DNA of 64,000 nucleotides from assembly GCF_004138165.1 (NCBI RefSeq), contig NZ_RYFF01000004.1, positions 62,001 to 126,000 of the forward strand, read 5' to 3'. The notes beneath the pieces are model-generated. The model did not search any database. It saw only the letters and a list, made by a program, of their open reading frames with translations, and was not told the origin of the DNA. Of this stretch, positions 56,863 through 64,000 are shown in pieces; positions within the stretch are counted from its first letter, which is position 1; each line of letters begins with the position of its first letter. Made by a program: the position numbers and the translations under genes. The DNA is from Candidatus Chloroploca sp. Khr17 (GTDB lineage Bacteria > Chloroflexota > Chloroflexia > Chloroflexales > Chloroflexaceae).

Positions 56863-57789
56863 ATGTCCTGGATTCAGCAGACGACTCGTGAGGATTTTAG
56901 TCGAGCCCGGCGCAAAGCACTGATCACTCAGTTGCTTTCGCTAGTTGATCGTTCTTCGAATGAACTGCTCGCGTTTGAAGAGGTGCGCTCACGCCTGAAT
57001 GTGCGGAGCCAGCGCGATCTAGGCCTCCACAGTGTGCCGGTCGCGCAAATTATTGGCAGCGAAGGCCGCTACGCCGATTTTGACCGTCAGTTTGCACCCC
57101 GACATCAGGCTACGATGTCACGCTGGCTGTCGGTTGATCGTGCCTTCCACGAGGCAGTGACGCTGCCAGCGGTCGAACTCTACAAGATCGGTGATATTTA
57201 TTTTGTCAAGGATGGCAACCATCGTGTCTCCGTAGCCCGTTTGCAGGGCCAGGTAGACATCGATGCGTTGGTGATCGAACTGGTCGTTGATGTGCCGCTT
57301 GGTTCAGATTTGAGTATGCGCAGTCTCTTGCTGAAGGAAGAATATAGCGATTTTCTTGAGTGGACTGAGTTGGCAAGCCTGCGTCCAGAGCAGCGGATGG
57401 AGTTTAGTGAACCGGGGGGCTACCTGGCCTTGATCCAGCATATCAATGCCCATCGTTACTATCTAAGTCAGGAACAAGGCAGTGAAGTTACCCGCGATGA
57501 AGCCGTTACAAGGTGGTACGATACGGTCTATATGCCGGTTGTCAGTGTAATCCGTGAGAGTGGGGCCTTGCGTTCGTTCCCAGGCCGTACCGAGGCTGAC
57601 CTCTATCGGTGGATTATGGATCATCGCTGGTATCTGCGCGAACGCAATGGTGGGGCTGACCCTGGCCCACTCGTTGCGCTTGAAGACTATGTACGGTTGT
57701 TTGGACGACTGAGCCTTGCCGAATTGACCGAGCGCCTGATGCGTGGGCTTCGTGCGGCCGTCAAACCCTCTACCGACCGCGCTGCGTAA
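56863..57789 (+). CDS. ParB/sulfiredoxin-fold-like protein, unknown function
   Basis: 308 residues from ATG 56863, with a good ribosome site (aggagatag); a GTG at 56836 is in frame but lies before it. The central motif IYFVKDGNHRVSVARLQG (about 120-137) recalls the nucleotide-binding corner of ParB/Srx-fold proteins (and of DUF4032), where such a DGNHR segment binds a nucleotide. Upstream is QRDLGLHSVPVAQIIGSEGRYADFD, also ParB-like in spacing. The C-terminal half is helical with many charged residues; no HTH is obvious, so a partition role is unlikely. It is 15 bp upstream of the glycosyltransferase gene. Function not known. Confidence 0.7.
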   Translation: MSWIQQTTREDFSRARRKALITQLLSLVDRSSNELLAFEEVRSRLNVRSQRDLGLHSVPVAQIIGSEGRYADFDRQFAPRHQATMSRWLSVDRAFHEAVTLPAVELYKIGDIYFVKDGNHRVSVARLQGQVDIDALVIELVVDVPLGSDLSMRSLLLKEEYSDFLEWTELASLRPEQRMEFSEPGGYLALIQHINAHRYYLSQEQGSEVTRDEAVTRWYDTVYMPVVSVIRESGALRSFPGRTEADLYRWIMDHRWYLRERNGGADPGPLVALEDYVRLFGRLSLAELTERLMRGLRAAVKPSTDRAA

Positions 57790-57804
57790 CAGAAGGTCTG
57801 TGTT

Positions 57805-60471
57805 GTGAGTCCGACCGTGTCTGTTGTTCCTACACGATCTGCGCGCCTCCCACGGCAGGTTGTCGCCATGGTTGTGACTCCAACCCTGCTGGCGCTCTTC
57901 ACCCTGGCACTTCTGATGCTCGGTTCATCGCTAGCACGCGCTTCTCACCAGATGAGGGTCGATGATCCGCTGCTCGGGCGATCGTTGTTCCGTTTTTATC
58001 CACTCGAAGTGAGTGAAACGGGGATCTATCGCTGGTCACGCCCCGAGGCAACGCTCTTTCTCTATGGCTATGATGGGCGTGCCGTCGTGACAAGTCTGCG
58101 CCTGGCGGCGTTTCGACCTGCCGATCAGCCGGTTGCTCTGGTTCATCTGCGAAGCGACACGCTTGATCAAGGCTCATTTCCGGTCGACTCTGTCTGGCGA
58201 ACCTATCATCTGCTGATGCCGATGCGCCCTACTGGTGAAACACCGCTCTACTTCACCACAGCAGCCTATCAATCGCCCGCTGATCCACGTGAACTCGGGG
58301 TGGCCCTGAGTGACGTGACGATCGCCGCGACGCCGGGCTTGATGCTCCATCCGGTGCGCCTGGTCTATCTGCTTGGCTGGCCGTTGCTTGGCTGGCTTGC
58401 GCTGGTGCGACTGCGTGCCTCGCCCAGGCTGGCGGTGGGGGGCGGCCTGGTGATGGCGCTTGGGGCTGGCTGGGCTGCCGCTTTTCCGGTTGAAGCAGGC
58501 TACTGGTGGCCGACCCTTGGCTGGCCCTGGTGGCCGCTGCTCCCATTCGCACTGCTAATGGGAGCCCGGCAACTCGGCTTATTGCTTGCTCGTGTGCGCT
58601 CATATCTTATCTCTCACTCTACGCTCAGTCTGGCAGGCATTGGCCTGGCGCTGGGGGCCTTGCTCGCGCTGCGCTTGGGCTTTGCCGTTGCACCTGGGAT
58701 GCTGCTACTCGTGGTAGGTACGTGGCTTGGACAAGTCTGGCTCAAGCGTGCTGCATTACGCCAGGGGCTTCTGAGCACGCGCAAGGTTGCGATCATGCTC
58801 GCGCTGCTTGGGCTCCTTGCCCTGGGCACACGCCTCGTAAACCTTGACACACAGCCCGCTGGCCTCTGGCGTGACGAGTCGCGTCACGGCTTGCAGGCCT
58901 TGCGTATCTGGGAAGATCCAGCGTATCGTCCGGTCTATGTCGTAGAAGGAGCCGATCTTCCTGCCCTGCTCTTCTACCTGATGGCACCGGTCATCGGCAG
59001 CTTTGGCCCGCACCCGTGGAGTGTGCGCCTCGTGAGTGCGCTGGCTGGTGCGCTGACACCATTGGCACTTTATTGGGCTTCGGTGCCCCTTATCGGTCGT
59101 CGGGCCGCGCTCGTGGCTGCAGGATTGCTTGCAAGTGCATCTTGGGCGTTGAGCATGAGTCGGTGGGCGTTTCCGGCAACCCTGGATCATCTGCTTGTCC
59201 TGACCGCGCTTGGTCTGGTCTGGCGTACCCTGCCCGTTGATGCCTCCCAACTGAGCCTGTTCGATGCACCGCGAACCAAGCCAGAGGTAAATCAGCAACG
59301 CAGAAGCATAGTGCCTTCCATGATTGGCATGGCGGTGGCAGGCTTGCTGGGTGGCCTGGCGATGTACACCTACCATACGGGGCGGCTGGCCCCGGTCGCC
59401 CTCGGCGCGGCTGTGGTGATACGCCTTGGCCTGAACCCGTATCTATGGCGTAAAGCGGCACCGGGTCTTGCCATCGCGCTCGTTGTAGGGGCACTCATGA
59501 TCACGCCACTTGGTTTGGCGATCCTCGGTGATCTTGAAGGCTACAACCGACGCGTCGGAACGGTTTCGTGGCTTGATGCCAATAACCCTGTTAGCCGTAC
59601 ACCGCTTGCGCTTGCACTTGATAATCTGCAACGCTATGCGCTCGCCTACCATGCCATTGGCGAGCGCAATGGCCGACATCATCTGCCCGATGTCCCGCTG
59701 CTCGATCCCGTGACCGGTCTGTTACTCGCGCTTGGGCTTGGGGCGGCGCTCCCTCGCCTTCGGCAACAGCCGGGACTCCTTGTGGTTGTAACACTGGGCG
59801 TCATCTATCTTGTGCCAGCCGTTTTGAGCAACGACGCGCCTCACGCAATGCGTGCGCTTGGCACGCTTGCCCCGGCTTGCATGCTGGCCGGGATCGGGTT
59901 TGTCGGTCTGCGTTATGGCCTCGGAGGTTCGCCTGACCAGATTGATGAGCCTGCACCGAGCGCCTTTGCGTCAACTATTTCGCGGGTTTACCCAAAGGAG
60001 AAGCCAGTGCCGCCGCTGATACGCGCTGCTCCTTTGATGCTGCTTGGCGCAAGCCTGCTCTTCAACCTCTGGCTCTATTTTGGCGTGATGCGGCTTGATC
60101 CACGCGTCTATGGGGAATTTGATCTGGTCGAAACAGCAGTGGGACGGCTTATTCAGCAGGATCATGAGCAGAACAATCTGGTGAGTGAAGACCTAACAAT
60201 CTATTTGCCTGAAGCACTGCGCACAGCCGACACGGTTCGTTTCATGACCTGGGGAATCGAGCTAGGCCGTTACGATGGGCGTCCCCTTGAAGCAGAAGGG
60301 GCAGCAGTGATCTTGTTGCCTGCCAGTGCGGATGATACAGAACAAGCTGCGGCCCTGGCCGCACTCGGGGCTGAAGGCCGCGCCCTTGGTGTGGTGGCAA
60401 CAAAACCTCATGGCACACCACTGGTACTTGCTTTTGGACGTGGGCAAGCCGCTGATCGAATGCTGCGCTGA
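57805..60471 (+). CDS. GT-C-type membrane glycosyltransferase (GT39/ArnT-like)
   Basis: 888 residues. After an N-terminal membrane helix (about 22-45) there is an exported-looking beta-rich region (about 50-175); then 12 or more membrane helices. The first loop after helix start at about 335 carries LWRDESRHGLQALRIWED, the Asp-Glu motif of lipid-sugar-dependent transferases of the GT39/PMT/ArnT type. A C-terminal soluble domain (about 760-888) follows. GTG 57805 is the start (spaced 15 bp after the previous stop); ATG 57868 is an alternative. It probably moves sugars from a polyprenyl-phosphate donor to a protein or lipid outside the membrane. The extra N-terminal domain is unusual. Confidence 0.8.
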   Translation: MSPTVSVVPTRSARLPRQVVAMVVTPTLLALFTLALLMLGSSLARASHQMRVDDPLLGRSLFRFYPLEVSETGIYRWSRPEATLFLYGYDGRAVVTSLRLAAFRPADQPVALVHLRSDTLDQGSFPVDSVWRTYHLLMPMRPTGETPLYFTTAAYQSPADPRELGVALSDVTIAATPGLMLHPVRLVYLLGWPLLGWLALVRLRASPRLAVGGGLVMALGAGWAAAFPVEAGYWWPTLGWPWWPLLPFALLMGARQLGLLLARVRSYLISHSTLSLAGIGLALGALLALRLGFAVAPGMLLLVVGTWLGQVWLKRAALRQGLLSTRKVAIMLALLGLLALGTRLVNLDTQPAGLWRDESRHGLQALRIWEDPAYRPVYVVEGADLPALLFYLMAPVIGSFGPHPWSVRLVSALAGALTPLALYWASVPLIGRRAALVAAGLLASASWALSMSRWAFPATLDHLLVLTALGLVWRTLPVDASQLSLFDAPRTKPEVNQQRRSIVPSMIGMAVAGLLGGLAMYTYHTGRLAPVALGAAVVIRLGLNPYLWRKAAPGLAIALVVGALMITPLGLAILGDLEGYNRRVGTVSWLDANNPVSRTPLALALDNLQRYALAYHAIGERNGRHHLPDVPLLDPVTGLLLALGLGAALPRLRQQPGLLVVVTLGVIYLVPAVLSNDAPHAMRALGTLAPACMLAGIGFVGLRYGLGGSPDQIDEPAPSAFASTISRVYPKEKPVPPLIRAAPLMLLGASLLFNLWLYFGVMRLDPRVYGEFDLVETAVGRLIQQDHEQNNLVSEDLTIYLPEALRTADTVRFMTWGIELGRYDGRPLEAEGAAVILLPASADDTEQAAALAALGAEGRALGVVATKPHGTPLVLAFGRGQAADRMLR

Positions 60472-60479
60472 GAACTATC

Positions 60480-61610
60480 ATGAACACACAGATCTGGAAT
60501 CACACCCAACTACGCTGGCATCAGTTGCGATGTCAGGGATTCGTCTCACCACTGGCAACCCCCGAAGCGGTCGCATCTCAACTGATTGGCGTGCAGGCGC
60601 AGATTGTGCCCGCAGCCGGTTTGGCGCTGTGGAATCGGCTCGCGGCGTTTACTGCAGCCGAGTTATCCGAGCGCTTGTATGCACAGCGGAGCCTGGTCAA
60701 GCTCTGGGGGCAACGCCATACCCTGCACCTCTATGCTCGCGAGGATTGGGCGCTGCTTTATGCGGCACAGGCGGATCTGAAGAGTTACTGGGAGCGTGAG
60801 GCGCGCAAGACAGGGGCTAGTCTGACGGAACTTGAAGCACTGGTCAGCACAGTCGAAGCCCTCTTGCGTGAGCGGGATGATCTGGGGCGAAGCGACTTGC
60901 GTGCGACGGAATTAGCGCTTGATGAGACACATCTTTCGGGTTGGGGAGGCATCTTTTCGATCCTGGCGCGGCGTGGTCTCGCATGTCATGCGCAGCCGCG
61001 GGCAGGCGAAGCACGGATGGCTCACCGAACGCGCTGGCTACCAGAAATGGCCTGGGATCCGCCAGCAGTGGAGCAAGCCAATCTGACCCTGATGAAACAG
61101 TATTTCGCCACGTATGGGCCTGCGACGCTTCAGGATTTTGCCTACTGGCGCGGGCGAACCTTGACCGAAGTCCGTCGTTGGGCGGTCTTACTCGCTGATG
61201 AACTCGTGCAAGTGCAAGTTGAAGCGCAAACAATGCTCGCCTTGCGTACGGCACTACCTGAGCTTGATCTTGTTCCACCCGAAGCTGAAGCATGGCCGGT
61301 CAAGCTCCTCGGGCGCTTTGATCCGCTCTTGCTAAGCATCAAAGACAAAAGTCAATTGATTGCGCCTGAACACTACCAGCGTGTCTGGCGGCCCGCCGGA
61401 CATATCGAGGCGACCGTGCTGGTGGCCGGGCGCCTTGCTGGTACATGGCGTTATGAGCGCCGCCAGGGTGGCCTGGTCTTGACGATTGCGCCCTTTGAGC
61501 CTCTTTCCGCAAGGGTACGCCAAAGCGTTGAAGCGCAGGCGGAAGGTGTTGCTACACACTTTGGGCTTGCTCTGGTAACATTGAACTGGGTTTCAGCCAA
61601 AGCAAGATGA
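60480..61610 (+). CDS. Winged-helix AlkZ-like (HTH_42) DNA glycosylase family protein
   Basis: 376 residues. The family pattern is clear: SQLIGVQAQIVPAAGLALWNR (about 33-53) with the Q-x-Q motif at Gln39/Gln41, then RSLVKLWGQRHTLHLYAREDW (about 70-90), and PVKLLGRFDPLLLSIKD in the C-terminal part. AlkZ-type proteins with this motif remove bulky or crosslinked alkylated bases; the Q-x-Q residues are catalytic in characterised members. ATG 60480 lies eight bases after the glycosyltransferase stop. A role in alkylation-damage repair is inferred from the motif. Confidence 0.85.
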   Translation: MNTQIWNHTQLRWHQLRCQGFVSPLATPEAVASQLIGVQAQIVPAAGLALWNRLAAFTAAELSERLYAQRSLVKLWGQRHTLHLYAREDWALLYAAQADLKSYWEREARKTGASLTELEALVSTVEALLRERDDLGRSDLRATELALDETHLSGWGGIFSILARRGLACHAQPRAGEARMAHRTRWLPEMAWDPPAVEQANLTLMKQYFATYGPATLQDFAYWRGRTLTEVRRWAVLLADELVQVQVEAQTMLALRTALPELDLVPPEAEAWPVKLLGRFDPLLLSIKDKSQLIAPEHYQRVWRPAGHIEATVLVAGRLAGTWRYERRQGGLVLTIAPFEPLSARVRQSVEAQAEGVATHFGLALVTLNWVSAKAR

Positions 61611-61638
61611 CAACGCATAGCAGGAACGATGGAGCACG

Positions 61639-62451
61639 ATGACCTTGCACGAGTGGCGTGTGCTGCCCTATCAAGCGACTGACGTTGCGAGCGAGCTCGC
61701 GGCGAGTGATAGTTTATTAGCAGGGCTTGCGGATGTGGCGCAGCCTGTGGTGCGCTGGTATGGCGCGCCAGGCGAGGCCCTGGTGCTTGGTTCAGGGCAA
61801 CGGCTCAGCGAGATTGACCGCGAAGCAGCCAGGCAAACCGGGGTGACGGTACATCGTCGCAGTTCGGGCGGGGGCGCGGTGCTCTTTACACCTGGCTTTC
61901 TGATGCAGGATATTGCCTTGCCGCCGACCTCGCCACTCTACCGTACTGACGTGACCGAAGCGTACCGCTGGCTTGGCGAAGCCTGGGGGAGTGCTCTGGG
62001 CCGCCTGGGGCTTATGACAACGCTGGTTAGCGTGGCTGAAGCACGTGCCGATGCGAGCAGCCTTGATGAGTTGGTGCGGCGAGCCTGTTTTGGCGGACGC
62101 TCGCCGTACGAACTGCTCGCCGACGGGCGCAAGCTGGTCGGTTTTTCGCAGATCCGTCGACGCCCTGGGGCGCTGTTTCAGGTTGGCCTGTACCGCCATT
62201 GGCCCGGAGCGGAACTGGTGCGGTTGCTCGGTCTTCCCACCGCGAGCCAGACGCACCTGGTTGACAGGCTGGCCGAGCGCGTTGTTGGCCTCGACGAACT
62301 GCTCACACCAGTTCCAGACGAACGCACCGTCATGGATGCATTTGCGCACGCCCTGGCCGAGCGTTACGAGGTTCAGCTTGTGGCTGACACCTGGCGAAGT
62401 GATGAACTCCAGGGAGCGGCGCAAGCGTCTGGACGCTATCTGCCCTTGTAG
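61639..62451 (+). CDS. Lipoate-protein ligase/octanoyltransferase (LplA/LipM family)
   Basis: 270 residues. Biotin/lipoate A/B ligase fold with GLGSGQ-like VLGSGQRLSEID, the substrate-loop motif HRRSSGGGAVL (about 72-82) and ADGRKLVGFSQIRRR with Lys165, the lysine that attaches the acyl group in ligases. Cys150 (RACFGGRSPYEL) sits at the place of the catalytic cysteine of Bacillus LipM, so the protein could be a LipM-type octanoyltransferase rather than an LplA ligase. It would serve lipoyl domains such as that of the E2 protein encoded at 35671-36987. ATG 61639; it ends three bases before the convergent MurJ-like gene. Confidence 0.88.
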   Translation: MTLHEWRVLPYQATDVASELAASDSLLAGLADVAQPVVRWYGAPGEALVLGSGQRLSEIDREAARQTGVTVHRRSSGGGAVLFTPGFLMQDIALPPTSPLYRTDVTEAYRWLGEAWGSALGRLGLMTTLVSVAEARADASSLDELVRRACFGGRSPYELLADGRKLVGFSQIRRRPGALFQVGLYRHWPGAELVRLLGLPTASQTHLVDRLAERVVGLDELLTPVPDERTVMDAFAHALAERYEVQLVADTWRSDELQGAAQASGRYLPL

Positions 62452-62454
62452 GAT

Positions 62455-63891
62455 TCACGGCGTTCGCAACGGATCGCGCACTTTGTACCAGAGCACCACG
62501 AGCAAGATGACCGTCTCGCCGAATGCACTCAACACATGGGCCATCGGCACAGCGGCCACCCCAAACCGTTCGAGCAAGAGCATTGCGAGCATGATGCGGA
62601 TCACAAGCTGGAGCATATTGGCGAGCATCGCGGTCAGGGTGTCATAACGTGCGACAAGGGCGCGGGTCGCGACCTCAGTCGCAACATAACTGGGCAACCC
62701 CAGGGCATAGATCACGAGCACCTGATACGTCAGCGCAACTGCCGCCGCATCAAAGGCCCCGCGTTGAAAAAGCAACATCAGCAAGGGGCGTCCGAGCGCG
62801 ATCAAGAGCGCAGCAGCAAGCAACGCGAGAAGCGAAGCCGTGACGAGGGTGCGAAGGATGAGGCGACGAAAGCCAGCCAGATCGTTGCGAATACCGAGCA
62901 AGGCGAGGTGAGGCAGCGCTGCCTGGCCGACGGCTACCCCGAGCAAGCGGGTGGGCAAACCAATCAAGAGCCATGCATTGAAAAGCGCCCCGATAGCTGC
63001 TGCAATGCCCGTGAGACTGGCAATGGCCGTATCAACAATATTGCCCGCATAATTCGAAACCGCGCCCAGCGCATTGGGCACCATCAAGCGTCCGACCGTA
63101 TGCACATCAATATTATTGGGTTCCCAGACAACCGCTGGGCGATACCCTCGCTGGCGGAGACCGGGCACCAGCAACCCAAGCTGGATCAGGGCATCAATAA
63201 GAGCGCCAATGGTCGGCCCATAGATGCCCACCTCGGGGATCAGAATAGCAAGCAGAACGCCCCCGATCAGCGTCACATTGCGGGCAGCAATAGCAAGAGC
63301 CGGAAGCAACACCTGATTGCGGCTAATCAAAATAGCAGCGAGGGCTGCCTCAGCCACAACAAGCAGCACCTCCATCAGCATCAGGCGCGAAAGGCTCACC
63401 GTAAGGGCCTGAGTTGGGGCATCAAAACCCGGGGCGAGCAGGGTGCGAACGAAAAGCGGGGCAACCAGGGCGGCCACGAGGGCAAGCGGCGCAATGAAGG
63501 CCAGCATCATTGTCAGCGTTGCATTGACGAGGCGCAGGGCTGACTGTTCGTTATCACGGTTTGCCACACGCAGCAAGACCGGAATCAACGCATTGGTCAG
63601 GGCACCGCCGGCGACCAGCATCGCCACCGTCTCGGGTAAACGAAACGCTGCATAATATGCGGCGGCTTCGGGACCGAGGCCAAAGCGGGCATTGAGCAGG
63701 ATCTGTCGGATCACACCGAGCGACGCCGAGATCAGAAACGTCACGACATAGAGTGCCGTGGCCTCACGCACCGCAAACTCAAGGGTAGGCCATGCGTGCA
63801 ACGGCGTACGGCGAAGGCGCTGGCCGAGACCAACGAATAACGCGAGGTAGCGTTGGATATACGAATAGATCAGCGTGCGTTGCTCAAACAC
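62455..63891 (-). CDS. murJ: MurJ/MviN-type lipid II flippase
   Basis: 478 residues with about 12 membrane helices. The family N-terminal signature is present after a 45-residue leader: LISASLGVIRQILLNARFGLG and AYYAAFRLPETVAMLVAGGALTNALIPVL. Then ISRNQVLLPALAIAARNVTLIGG and RMLMLMEV-like LMLMEVLLVVAEAAL follow; the C-terminal helices end in FGETVILLVVLWYKVRD. Slightly short for MurJ, which usually has 14 helices and 500 residues, and the cytoplasmic leader is unusual, so a related MATE/MOP flippase for another polyprenyl-linked product is possible. The ATG is at 63891. Confidence 0.85.
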   Translation of the reverse strand: MFEQRTLIYSYIQRYLALFVGLGQRLRRTPLHAWPTLEFAVREATALYVVTFLISASLGVIRQILLNARFGLGPEAAAYYAAFRLPETVAMLVAGGALTNALIPVLLRVANRDNEQSALRLVNATLTMMLAFIAPLALVAALVAPLFVRTLLAPGFDAPTQALTVSLSRLMLMEVLLVVAEAALAAILISRNQVLLPALAIAARNVTLIGGVLLAILIPEVGIYGPTIGALIDALIQLGLLVPGLRQRGYRPAVVWEPNNIDVHTVGRLMVPNALGAVSNYAGNIVDTAIASLTGIAAAIGALFNAWLLIGLPTRLLGVAVGQAALPHLALLGIRNDLAGFRRLILRTLVTASLLALLAAALLIALGRPLLMLLFQRGAFDAAAVALTYQVLVIYALGLPSYVATEVATRALVARYDTLTAMLANMLQLVIRIMLAMLLLERFGVAAVPMAHVLSAFGETVILLVVLWYKVRDPLRTP

Positions 63892-63918
63892 AAAGGAAGA
63901 AAGGTGATCAAGAGTAAA

Positions 63919-63954
63919 CAGGTGTCACACGGTCGCAAGACCGTGTGACACCTG
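63919..63954. terminator. 16-bp perfect stem-loop with GCAA tetraloop
   Basis: Bases 63919-63934 pair perfectly with 63939-63954, loop gcaa. It lies upstream of the MurJ-like gene at the window end, so it is probably the terminator of a gene to the right or part of the leader. Confidence 0.5.
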
Positions 63955-64000
63955 CTTGCGCAAAGCCATACGCACACAATGGACTAGAAGAGCAACCCAC

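Overview
The window looks like a piece of a Chloroflexota chromosome, most likely from the Chloroflexales (Chloroflexus/Oscillochloris-type filamentous bacteria). This is an inference from gene content and protein style. It shows moderately high GC, a Chloroflexota-style GH57/DUF3536 plus TreY storage-sugar cluster, a thiamine-dependent 2-oxoacid dehydrogenase, a methylmalonyl-CoA epimerase, very large GAF-domain histidine kinases, and tail-to-head gene overlaps with GTG and TTG starts. I saw no rRNA, tRNA, CRISPR array, transposase or prophage gene. The region is ordinary, densely coded chromosome with a few unusual fusions.

Layout. 1-9260 (+) is an alpha-glucan/trehalose cluster: the end of a trehalose synthase/maltokinase, GlgB, a GH57 protein and TreY. 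9343-12838 is a divergent pair: a protein joining two cyclic-nucleotide-binding domains to a 16-cysteine polyferredoxin (-), and an aldehyde:ferredoxin oxidoreductase (+). The latter is followed without a gap by proB and uvrA. 16905-28355 (+) is a signalling block: a beta-helix protein, a response regulator with a degenerate GGDEF domain, a 2643-residue histidine kinase with about 13 GAF units, and an alpha/beta-hydrolase whose nucleophile serine is a glycine. 28357-34387 (-) reads, in transcription order, tig, clpP, clpX, an orphan response regulator, upp and a WecA/MraY-type transferase.

34631-40853 holds a secreted metalloprotease (+), the 2-oxoacid dehydrogenase E1alpha-E1beta-E2 operon (-) with a terminator in its leader, and a YugP-like membrane protease flanked by two tiny membrane proteins. 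41172-48082 (+) is the complete F1Fo ATP synthase operon atpBEFHAGDC. mreB and a methyltransferase follow. 50054-51852 (-) is a two-component system with a Pho-box-like direct repeat upstream, next to an internally deleted esterase pseudogene. 52229-53635 (-) holds a rubrerythrin/DinB fusion and the epimerase gene. 53845-62451 (+) holds another sensor kinase, a phosphoesterase, a ParB-fold protein, a GT-C glycosyltransferase, an AlkZ-like protein and a lipoate ligase/octanoyltransferase. A MurJ-like flippase (-) closes the window.

The most promising undescribed systems are: (i) the cyclic-nucleotide-sensing polyferredoxin beside the tungsten/molybdenum oxidoreductase; (ii) the giant GAF kinase coupled to a catalytically altered alpha/beta-hydrolase, an arrangement reminiscent of RsbQ/RsbP; (iii) a set of long, near-perfect, sequence-unrelated stem-loops at gene borders. 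All functional statements rest on motif recognition by eye; no database search was possible.
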